From: an uncultured Clostridium sp.
GTDB taxonomy: Bacteria; Bacillota_A; Clostridia; TANB77; CAG-508
Direction: 5' to 3'
Assembly: GCA_947382445.1 (NCBI GenBank)
Contig: CANCZH010000029.1
Coordinates: 1 to 20,905, forward strand
Length of the DNA stretch: 20,905 nt
Positions 6,956-13,520 of this stretch are shown here, in pieces; positions within the stretch are counted from its first letter, which is position 1, and each line of letters begins with the position of its first letter. The notes beneath the pieces were generated by a model, which saw nothing but the letters and a program-made list of their open reading frames with translations, searched no databases and was not told the origin of the DNA. The position numbers were made by a program, and so were the translations under genes.

Positions 6956-7505
6956 TTTCTATTAAAATTTTAGAAATTTCTATATTATATGTGTTACTTA
7001 TTTCTTCTTTTATTTCTTCAATTTCTTGCTGACTTATTTCTTCTTTTTCTTCTAATATTTTTACTTTTTCTATGGTTATGTTTTGAGTCTGTTTGGATTT
7101 CGATATATGTAATTTTAATTTGTTTGTTATTATATTTTCATTTTCATACTTTATGTCTACTTCAATGTTTTTTACTTTGTATCCTTTTTCATTTAATTCA
7201 TTTGTTAAATTTTGTTTGAATTTTTCTTTGTATGTATTTTCTATTTGTTTATTATAATCTATTGTGTTTTTAGATGATGTAGAGATATTATTTGATTTAA
7301 TTTGATTTGATATTGTTTTTTCAATATCAAAATTTTTTATATTTTGTTTTATAAATGGACTAAAAATTATGTACATTATAAATATTCCTAGAACTATCTT
7401 TATGTATTTTCTGTAACTACTATTGGGTATTATCATTTCAATCATTACTATAATCATTAAAGCTATTATTAATTGTTCAGCCCATGAAACTAAGAAATTT
7501 AGCAC
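6936..7505 (-). CDS. spoIIIAF: Stage III sporulation protein AF (SpoIIIAF)
   Basis: A 189-residue protein of the SpoIIIA complex. Two N-terminal transmembrane helices (about 8-27 and 33-52) with the family pattern SYRKYIKIVLGIFIMYIIFSPF between and within them are followed by a soluble domain with a helical linker and a ferredoxin-like C-terminal region (about 100-189), rich in Lys/Glu/Asn. The start is GTG at 7505, chosen because AAGGAG lies 9 bases upstream and the hydrophobic family N-terminus MLNFLVSWAEQLI begins there. It follows spoIIIAE after 15 bases and its 3' end overlaps spoIIIAG. Confidence 0.93.
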   Translation of the reverse strand: MLNFLVSWAEQLIIALMIIVMIEMIIPNSSYRKYIKIVLGIFIMYIIFSPFIKQNIKNFDIEKTISNQIKSNNISTSSKNTIDYNKQIENTYKEKFKQNLTNELNEKGYKVKNIEVDIKYENENIITNKLKLHISKSKQTQNITIEKVKILEEKEEISQQEIEEIKEEISNTYNIEISKILIESENSNG

Positions 7506-7520
7506 CTTTTATCTCTCCTT

Positions 7521-8645
7521 TTATACTGGTAATCCAATTTTCATTGATATTGTTATTCCTATTATTAACATAACTGTAACTGTTGCAAGTGCCGCTAATA
7601 GTACTTTACACGAATCTCCAATTTGTTCTAATACATAAACTATTTTTTTATCTGCAACAATTTCTGCTAGTCCACTTGCTAAATATAAAAACATTGTAGT
7701 TATTCCAATCCTTATTATCGGAAGTAATCCTATAATTATTAATGCAATTATTCCTACTGCACCTACTGCATTTTTTATTAAGTTTGTACATCCTAGTACT
7801 GACTCTACTGTATCTCCTAATATTTTTCCTACAACTGGTACAAATGTTGATACTGCTGTTTTAGTGGTCTTTGTTGCCATTTGGTCTACTCCTTGTCCAA
7901 GGCTACTTTCTAATGATAGAAAACATGTGAATATAGTAAGAAATGTACATAGAATCCATATTATGCTTGATTTCATATATTTAGAGATTTTGTTCATATT
8001 TATATCATCAGATATATTTGAAATTATTCCAATTACTGTTGCTATTACTACTATTGGTATTACTATATTACTAATAAAACTTGTTATAATATTTGTTGCT
8101 ACTAAAAGTATAGTTTGTATTTGAGTTGCTGTGGTTATATTTCCAGTAGATATCATTGTGCTTACAAAAAATGGAATTAATGTGTATATAAAATTTGAAA
8201 TTGTTCCTAACGTATTTTTTACTAATTCTAATATTTCTGAATATACTTTAATTAGTACAGTTATTAGCATGATGATTTGTACAAAATATCCTATTTTTCC
8301 TGTTTGTTCATTTCCTAAATTTTCGCTAATGCTTTTTAATATTCCATGTAAAATTATTATTATTAAAATTGAAGTAATAACTTTTAGTACTTCTTTCAGC
8401 TCTTTTCCAAGTAATGTTCCTATCATTTTTACTACTATGTTACTTGAACTTTTTCCTTTTATTGATTCATTAAATATATTTTCAAAATTTATGTCTTCAT
8501 TTACAATATTTTCTGTTTCAGAAATAAATTTATCTATATTTAATTCTTGGTTTTGGCTTTCTATGATACTACTATCAGTGGCATAAATTCTGTTTTGTAT
8601 TACTATAACTAGAAAAAATATGAGTATATATATTTTTTTTTTCAT
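7521..8645 (-). CDS. spoIIIAE: Stage III sporulation protein AE (SpoIIIAE)
   Basis: A 374-residue polytopic membrane protein, the largest membrane subunit of the SpoIIIA complex in the mother-cell membrane. A signal-like N-terminus (about 1-23) is followed by a polar segment and then about seven or eight transmembrane helices from residue 80 to the end. The family segments SSLGQGVDQMATKTTKTAVSTF (near 248-269) and FVPVVGKILGDTVESVLG are clear. The last helices contain SGLAEIVADKKIV and end ITISMKIGLPV. Length is normal. A near-ideal ribosome binding site (AGGAGG, 5 bases from ATG) is present. It lies 15 bases after spoIIIAD. Confidence 0.95.
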   Translation of the reverse strand: MKKKIYILIFFLVIVIQNRIYATDSSIIESQNQELNIDKFISETENIVNEDINFENIFNESIKGKSSSNIVVKMIGTLLGKELKEVLKVITSILIIIILHGILKSISENLGNEQTGKIGYFVQIIMLITVLIKVYSEILELVKNTLGTISNFIYTLIPFFVSTMISTGNITTATQIQTILLVATNIITSFISNIVIPIVVIATVIGIISNISDDINMNKISKYMKSSIIWILCTFLTIFTCFLSLESSLGQGVDQMATKTTKTAVSTFVPVVGKILGDTVESVLGCTNLIKNAVGAVGIIALIIIGLLPIIRIGITTMFLYLASGLAEIVADKKIVYVLEQIGDSCKVLLAALATVTVMLIIGITISMKIGLPV

Positions 8646-8660
8646 TTTTCCTCCTAATTT

Positions 8661-9044
8661 CTATATTAGTTTTAGTAATGTTTCTAGTAATGATGTTATT
8701 ATTGGAACTGATATTCCTATTATTGTAATTTTTCCTCCTAAGTCTATTTTGGATGCAATTGCAGTTTCGCCACTGTCTTTACAAATTGATATTGCAAATT
8801 CTGTTAAGATTGATATTCCTGTTATCTTTAATAATATGATTAAAAATTGATTATTCATATTTAATTTAGTAGATAAGCTTGTTATTAATTGAATGAAATT
8901 TCTTAAATTATTTGTTACAAGGAAAAATATTATTATTCCACTAATAATTGATATGTATATCTTAAATTCTGGTTTATACTCTTTTAAAATAACTGCAAGT
9001 AGAAGTCCTATAAGCCCAACTCCTATTATTTGAATAATTTCCAT
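8661..9044 (-). CDS. spoIIIAD: Stage III sporulation protein AD (SpoIIIAD)
   Basis: A 127-residue integral membrane protein with three or four helices, usual length for SpoIIIAD. The N-terminus MEIIQIIGVGLIGLLLAVILKEYKPE and the second helix (ISGIIIFFLV) fit the family, as does the conserved acidic and basic patch ILTEFAISICKDSGETAIASK (near 85-105), seen in both SpoIIIAC and SpoIIIAD. GAGG lies 8 bases before the ATG. It sits in order between spoIIIAC (12-base gap) and spoIIIAE. Confidence 0.93.
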   Translation of the reverse strand: MEIIQIIGVGLIGLLLAVILKEYKPEFKIYISIISGIIIFFLVTNNLRNFIQLITSLSTKLNMNNQFLIILLKITGISILTEFAISICKDSGETAIASKIDLGGKITIIGISVPIITSLLETLLKLI

Positions 9045-9056
9045 ATTAAATCCTCT

Positions 9057-9251
9057 TTATAAATTAAATAGCGTTCTCACAGTACTAAACAAATTGCTAA
9101 TTTCATTTATTACTATTGAAAGTACTATGACTATTCCTGCTAAAGTAGTCATCATTGCTTGATCTTCTCTCCCAGCTCTTACTAGTACTTGGTTTAGAAC
9201 AGCAACTAGGATTCCTATTGCTGCAATTTTGAATAATAAGTCTATATTCAT
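9057..9251 (-). CDS. spoIIIAC: Stage III sporulation protein AC (SpoIIIAC)
   Basis: A 64-residue protein with two transmembrane helices (about 3-24 and 33-53) joined by the short conserved loop RAGREDQAM. This is the standard size and pattern of SpoIIIAC, a small membrane subunit of the SpoIIIA complex. GAGGAG lies 7 bases before the ATG. The position between spoIIIAB and spoIIIAD confirms the assignment. Confidence 0.94.
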   Translation of the reverse strand: MNIDLLFKIAAIGILVAVLNQVLVRAGREDQAMMTTLAGIVIVLSIVINEISNLFSTVRTLFNL

Positions 9252-9268
9252 CTTTATTCTCCTCTTTT

Positions 9269-9781
9269 TTAAATTAAAATAATAACAATTCCTACTCCTA
9301 ATATTAGTCCTAATTTTTTATATACTGTTTCATTTTTTGCTCTTTCTTCTTTTGCTTTTTCTATTTGCCTGTCTAATAATGTGCATACAAATTTAATTTG
9401 ATTTACTTGTCCTTCTTTATTTGTTTTTCCAAGTAAGTTTCCAAATTCTTTTAATATTTTTTTATCTGTTTTTTTTATACTTAATTCCATGTTTTTTACT
9501 TCGTCTTTCCATGCTGTTTCTGCTCCTTTGGTTTTTATGTTTTGTGCTGTTTTTTCAAATAATTCTCTTACTCCAAATGATGATATTTCTGCTATTTCTA
9601 AGAATATTTCTTCTAGTGGTTCATATGTATATTTAATTTTATTTTCTATTATTTGAAAATTATTTTTAAGTTCATCTAGTTCTTCAAGTCTATAAACATA
9701 TTTTTTTGAAAGTAGTATTCCTATTTCAGTTGAACAAATTACAACTGCTATTCCTAATATCATTTTTAAAGTTATATACAT
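9269..9781 (-). CDS. spoIIIAB: Stage III sporulation protein AB (SpoIIIAB)
   Basis: A 170-residue protein with a transmembrane helix at each end (about 4-23 and 154-170) and a helical, charged middle region. The family features are the N-terminal segment GILLSKKYVYRLEELDELKNNF, the ELFEKTAQNI stretch and the C-terminal KKLGLILGVGIVIILI. SpoIIIAB has a fold related to type II secretion GspF proteins and is thought to link to the SpoIIIAA ATPase. Its ATG overlaps the end of spoIIIAA by 10 bases, suggesting translational coupling; AAGGAA lies 8 bases upstream. Confidence 0.92.
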   Translation of the reverse strand: MYITLKMILGIAVVICSTEIGILLSKKYVYRLEELDELKNNFQIIENKIKYTYEPLEEIFLEIAEISSFGVRELFEKTAQNIKTKGAETAWKDEVKNMELSIKKTDKKILKEFGNLLGKTNKEGQVNQIKFVCTLLDRQIEKAKEERAKNETVYKKLGLILGVGIVIILI

Positions 9782-10686
9782 TTTTTATATTCCTTTTTTT
9801 CTTTATCTAAAAAATATAAACTAGAAATTTTTTCTTTTTGTTTTGAATCTAGTATTATTATTCTTTCTAGTATCTTTAATTCTAATAATTCTCTTAATTC
9901 TGGGTTTAATTTTATATCTTGGAGTGAGTTTCCATGTGCTGTAAATATTCCTTTACTTCCACAACACATTGCATAGAATATTGTTTCTGCATCTTCTTTT
10001 CCTCCTATTTCGTCAACTGCAATTACTTGTGGGCACATTGACCTTATCAGCATTTTTATTCCTATTGTTTTTGGTATATTTGATATTACATCTGTTCTTA
10101 GCCCTAAGTCTGTTTGTTCTATTCCTTTGTACATTGATGCGATTTCGTTTCTTTCATCTACTACTCCAACGTTTAATCCTTTTGAATGTTGGTTTCCATC
10201 GCTTATTTGCCTTATTAAATCTCTTAATAGTGTGGTTTTCCCACTTCCTGGTATTCCTACGATTAGTGTGTTTTGAAATTCACCTTGATTATATATATTT
10301 TTTATAATAAAGTTTCCACATCCTCTTATTTCTCTTGCTATTCTAAAATTCATTCCTGATATATATGATATATTTATTATTTTATTATTTTCTGAGATTG
10401 CATTTCCTACTATTCCTACTCTGTGGCCTCCATGTAATGTTATAAATCCATTAGATATTTGATTTTCGTATGTATATATTGAATTTTCTGTTACTTTCTC
10501 AAGGGTTTCGAGCAAATCTTTTATTGTTACTTTATAGTCTACTATTATTTCTCTGTCTGTTAATTTTAATATTATATTTTTATTAGACCTTAATCTTATT
10601 TCTTCTAAGTTTTCAAATATATTTTCTATTTGCTTAAATTTTAAAGCTTCTAAAATGTTATTTGATAAATAATTTAGTATTTCCAT
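9772..10686 (-). CDS. spoIIIAA: Stage III sporulation protein AA (SpoIIIAA), ATPase
   Basis: A 304-residue cytoplasmic ATPase related to secretion ATPases, thought to energise the mother-cell-to-forespore channel. Visible motifs: Walker A GIPGSGKTT (144-152), the VVDERNEIA segment (175-183), Walker B VIAVDEIGG (221-229), and a downstream ATP-sensing THG-like turn TAHGNS (249-254). The N-terminal domain (1-130) contains the family patterns EEIRLRSNK (28-36) and GGHRVGIVG (86-94). Length is normal. AAGGAG lies 7 bases before the ATG. It is first gene of the spoIIIA operon; in Bacillus subtilis the operon is SigE-dependent, but I found no convincing SigE boxes in the 285-base upstream spacer. 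Confidence 0.97.
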   Translation of the reverse strand: MEILNYLSNNILEALKFKQIENIFENLEEIRLRSNKNIILKLTDREIIVDYKVTIKDLLETLEKVTENSIYTYENQISNGFITLHGGHRVGIVGNAISENNKIINISYISGMNFRIAREIRGCGNFIIKNIYNQGEFQNTLIVGIPGSGKTTLLRDLIRQISDGNQHSKGLNVGVVDERNEIASMYKGIEQTDLGLRTDVISNIPKTIGIKMLIRSMCPQVIAVDEIGGKEDAETIFYAMCCGSKGIFTAHGNSLQDIKLNPELRELLELKILERIIILDSKQKEKISSLYFLDKEKKEYKKCI

Positions 10687-10763
10687 TTTTAACTCCTTTT
10701 ATGCTTGTACTTAATATTAATATATTCAAAAATTTTTTATTTAGAACTATAATTTATAAACTA

Positions 10764-10809
10764 ATAAAACAAGAAAATAAAAAATATATTTTTTATTTTC
10801 TTGTTTTAT
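10764..10809. repeat. Perfect 46-bp palindrome upstream of spoIIIAA
   Basis: Positions 10764-10786 and 10787-10809 are exact reverse complements with no spacer (arms of 23 bp, starting ATAAAACAAGAAAAT). It lies 77 bases upstream of the spoIIIAA start in the divergent 285-base spacer (10687-10971), so no gene on either strand ends here. Apart from the plus-strand promoter near 10904-10932, I see nothing else definite in this spacer. Confidence 0.9.
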
Positions 10810-10903
10810 AATTTTTCTATTTTATCACATCTTATATAAAAATATTTTATTTCTGGCTTTCATATACTATATTAAGAATTATAATTAAAATTATTCTAGA
10901 ATA

Positions 10904-10932
10904 TTGACGAATTTTGTAAAATAGAGTAATAT
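10904..10932 (+). promoter_or_regulatory. SigA-type promoter for the plus-strand membrane gene
   Basis: TTGACG (10904-10909), a 17-base spacer and TAATAT (10927-10932). Transcription should start near 10939, about 33 bases before the ATG at 10972. These are the best promoter boxes on the plus strand and face the only plus-strand gene. Confidence 0.7.
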
Positions 10933-10971
10933 TAACTTGTACATTTTTGAGGGGAAGATTGGTGTATTTTT

Positions 10972-11385
10972 ATGTATAATGAAAAATATTTTAAAATAAC
11001 TATTTTATTCACAAAAATTAGAAGATATATATTTATTTTCTTTTTTGTTATTCTTGGTTTAATTGGAGCATATTTACTGTCTGAATTTCTTACAGAAATT
11101 GCACGCGTAGAAAGAAGTATAGCAAATATTATTATGATTGCAACTGGTGTTTCAATTTTCGTAATTGGTTTTATTATCACCAGTAATTTGCATTTTAAAA
11201 TTCAAGAAGCATATTTAGAAATGAAATTATTAAAGAAAATGAATGTTATTTCTTATAAATTAGATAAACTTTTAGAAAACTCTGGGATTTCTATTTCTGA
11301 TGAAATTACAAAAGAATTACAAATTGTAACTTCTGAACAAAAACCTAAAAAAATAAAAAAAGTAAAAGAAAAAATATCAATTTAA
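10972..11385 (+). CDS. Hypothetical small membrane protein with two helices
   Basis: A 137-residue protein that I do not recognise and the only plus-strand gene in the window. Two transmembrane helices (about 18-40 and 50-71) form a hairpin with a short acidic and basic loop. A soluble tail follows, with an amphipathic helix (about 75-103) rich in Leu, Glu and Lys, and a very basic end (KPKKIKKVKEK, 124-134). A promoter lies at 10904-10932 and a terminator at 11401-11442, so it is a complete monocistronic unit. The purine-rich GAGGGG is 17 bases from the ATG, too far for an ideal site; GGTG seven bases upstream may serve. An in-frame TGA at 10948 rules out a longer start. The divergent arrangement with spoIIIA does not prove a role in sporulation. 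Confidence 0.75.
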   Translation: MYNEKYFKITILFTKIRRYIFIFFFVILGLIGAYLLSEFLTEIARVERSIANIIMIATGVSIFVIGFIITSNLHFKIQEAYLEMKLLKKMNVISYKLDKLLENSGISISDEITKELQIVTSEQKPKKIKKVKEKISI

Positions 11386-11400
11386 AAGTAAAATAAAAAC

Positions 11401-11442
11401 AAACAATAAAAAAGTAGATTTTATTCTACTTTTTTATTGTTT
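11401..11442. terminator. Bidirectional rho-independent terminator between convergent genes
   Basis: Perfect 18-bp arms 11401-11418 and 11425-11442 with a 6-base loop. T-rich tracts follow on both strands: ATTTTGTT on the plus side and GTTTTTATTTT on the minus side. It separates the plus-strand membrane gene (ends 11385) from the minus-strand gene ending at 11454. Confidence 0.9.
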
Positions 11443-11453
11443 ATTTTGTTATA

Positions 11454-12434
11454 TTAATCTTCTTCTGGCGTTGTATCATTTGTTTTTTCAACCTTTTCGA
11501 AAGATTTTATTCTATATCCATCATCTGTTTTTATAAATGTATATTTATATTCTTGAATTTGATTTAGATCAACATTTCCAGCCACTTCTGAATATTTATA
11601 TTTATCTAAGTCCTTATTATATTCAGATCTTAAAACTCCATTGTAATCACTATAAGCTATTTTTATAAATTCTTCTTCAAATTCTTTAGATTGGAAATTA
11701 TAATTTCCAAAAATATTACAACCAGTATTATCTATTTCACTTGCATAAAAAGTTTCTATAAATAATGGTTTAACATATATCTCTAACTTACTATTATATT
11801 TTACAGCTTTTGTTATAACTTCTGTAACTTCTGATGGTGAATCCTCTGTTACATCATTTTCTTGTATTTCATAAGCATCTTTTTCTTCATCATATATATA
11901 TCCTATTGTTTTATATAAATCTGTAAAATTTGTATCACTATCATATAAGCTAAAGTCCTTATATTCTATATCATCTGAATCTTCAAATAATTTCTTAGCA
12001 TATTCTTCTACTTTTGTTTTTGGTATAGATTTTGTTGTACTTGTTTTATCCATATCTGAATTAGTTACTTGGGCCATTGCTAATTGAAGTTTTAAATTAT
12101 TTTTTAAATTATTTTTTTCAGTGTCAAATCCACCTGATGAATATATTGCATATTTAGCAAATGTTTTTCCGTTTCCTACTAATTTATATGCATCTTGAAT
12201 GTCTGTATCAGCATTTAATATGTCTTCATTTTCAATAGTAGTTCCTTCATCATCTTCTGGCTCTTCTGTTTTTTCTACTTGATTTGATGCTACTGGGGTT
12301 TCAGGCTGTTTTGGATTATTTACCTCATCTTTTTTGTTTGATCCTAAAATTATTACACATGTCAATATTATTGCAACTAATAAAGCAATAAAAATAACAA
12401 GTGCAACTAAAGGAATTCCTTTTCTTCTTTCCAT
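11454..12434 (-). CDS. Hypothetical membrane-anchored protein with acidic extracellular domain
   Basis: A 326-residue protein that I do not recognise. A short basic N-terminus (MERRKG) leads into one transmembrane helix (about 7-31), a Pro/Glu/Asp-rich linker (about 35-75), and a mostly hydrophilic, acidic domain to the end, expected outside the cell. The single Cys in the helix (LTC) does not make a proper lipobox. The start was set at ATG 12434 because AGGAGG sits 5 bases upstream; an in-frame ATG at 12458 coincides with the expected transcription start of the promoter at 12493-12465 and has no ribosome binding site. Monocistronic: own promoter, then the terminator at 11401-11442. Confidence 0.8.
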   Translation of the reverse strand: MERRKGIPLVALVIFIALLVAIILTCVIILGSNKKDEVNNPKQPETPVASNQVEKTEEPEDDEGTTIENEDILNADTDIQDAYKLVGNGKTFAKYAIYSSGGFDTEKNNLKNNLKLQLAMAQVTNSDMDKTSTTKSIPKTKVEEYAKKLFEDSDDIEYKDFSLYDSDTNFTDLYKTIGYIYDEEKDAYEIQENDVTEDSPSEVTEVITKAVKYNSKLEIYVKPLFIETFYASEIDNTGCNIFGNYNFQSKEFEEEFIKIAYSDYNGVLRSEYNKDLDKYKYSEVAGNVDLNQIQEYKYTFIKTDDGYRIKSFEKVEKTNDTTPEED

Positions 12435-12464
12435 ATTTTCCTCCTCTTTAGTATACATAGATAA

Positions 12465-12493
12465 ATTATATATTTTAATAAAATTTTTTTCAA
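12465..12493 (-). promoter_or_regulatory. SigA promoter of the membrane-anchored protein gene
   Basis: TTGAAA (12493-12488), 17-base A/T spacer, TATAAT (12470-12465). It starts eight bases after the holA stop codon. Expected transcription start near 12458, 24 bases before the ATG at 12434, just enough to include the AGGAGG site. Confidence 0.85.
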
Positions 12494-12500
12494 TATTTAG

Positions 12501-13505
12501 TTAACAATTTTTGCAAAGTACTGATTTCAATCCTATTTCTAAATCAATAACTCCATTTTTTGATTGATAATCTAATTCTATTAATTCTTCTAATATTTTT
12601 TCTATTTCTTTTTCTGTAAAATATTCTGCTTGTTTTTTATATTTATTAACTAAAAATATTTGATTTGGTTTTAAATCTAAACTTGTAGCTATATCTTTTT
12701 TCTCTTTTAATGCTAATTTAGTAAAATATATTTTTTTAAAATGATTATATAGAGTTATTATTATTTTTTGTAATGGTTCTTTATTATAAATTAAGTTATT
12801 TAGTATTTCTAGTGATTTTTCAGTATTTTTCACACCTAAGTAATCTGTTAAATCAAATATTATTGCTTGTACTTCTTTTATTGTTAGTTTGTCTATGTCT
12901 TCTTTTTTTATTTCTCCATTTTCTCCTACAAATTCAATTAATTTTCTTATTTCGTTCATTAAATTTTGCATTTTAGTTCCAGCATTTTCAATAAAGTATG
13001 TTATGTTTTCATCTGTTATACTTACTTTATACATGCTACATATTTTTTTTAATCTTGATTTTAATTCTGCTGGCGATAATTCTTTTAGCTCTATCATTAT
13101 AGAATTTTTTTCAACAGCTTTATATAAATCCATTTTATGAACTGTATCTTCAATAAAAATAATTACACATGATTCATTTATTATATCCATATTTTCTGCT
13201 ATATATAGTTTGAATTTTTCTTTCATTTGAGATTTCGTATCTTTTTTGAATAGATTAGAATTTTTAATCATTATTAGCTTTTTATTATACCCAAAAGCAG
13301 GTGTCTCTATATTTGAAATTAATGTGTCTATATTAGTTTCATCTAATAAAATATAATTTATTCCTAAACTTGTTTCTCCAAATATTTTTTTTATTTTTTT
13401 TAAATATTCTTGTTTTAAATATTGTTCTTCTCCATATAGAACATAAATACTGTGAAGTTTTTGATTTTTTATATCATTTTCTAAATCTATAATATTTGTA
13501 GACAT
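12501..13505 (-). CDS. holA: DNA polymerase III delta subunit
   Basis: A 334-residue clamp-loader subunit. With delta' and DnaX it opens the beta sliding clamp and loads it on DNA. The N-terminal AAA+-like domain begins with SIYVLYGEEQYLKQEYLKKI (19-38), the typical HolA entry strand; the ATP site is degenerate, as normal for delta. The middle contains LKELSPAELKSRLKKIC and the second-domain pattern ENAGTKMQNLMNEIRKL (168-184). The C-terminal collar domain ends with DYQSKNGVIDLEIGLKSVL, characteristic of Firmicutes HolA. Length is complete. AAAGGA lies 12 bases before the ATG. It is the last gene of the murB operon (15 bases after the debranching enzyme gene). Confidence 0.93.
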   Translation of the reverse strand: MSTNIIDLENDIKNQKLHSIYVLYGEEQYLKQEYLKKIKKIFGETSLGINYILLDETNIDTLISNIETPAFGYNKKLIMIKNSNLFKKDTKSQMKEKFKLYIAENMDIINESCVIIFIEDTVHKMDLYKAVEKNSIMIELKELSPAELKSRLKKICSMYKVSITDENITYFIENAGTKMQNLMNEIRKLIEFVGENGEIKKEDIDKLTIKEVQAIIFDLTDYLGVKNTEKSLEILNNLIYNKEPLQKIIITLYNHFKKIYFTKLALKEKKDIATSLDLKPNQIFLVNKYKKQAEYFTEKEIEKILEELIELDYQSKNGVIDLEIGLKSVLCKNC

Positions 13506-13520
13506 TGTCTTTATTTTCCT

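Noticed and set aside
8131..8586. 151-codon plus-strand open frame across spoIIIAE
   Set aside because: It lies opposite a well-conserved spoIIIAE gene, has low-complexity Ile/Phe/Ser composition typical of AT-rich antisense frames, and no ribosome binding site.
10687..10763. SigE promoter for spoIIIAA
   Set aside because: GAATATA resembles a SigE -35 box, but no CATACA-like -10 box lies at the right distance before the ribosome binding site, so I did not annotate it.
10932..11180. Minus-strand open frame opposite the two-helix membrane gene
   Set aside because: The plus strand has promoter boxes, two clean transmembrane helices and a terminator; the minus frame has no supporting signals.
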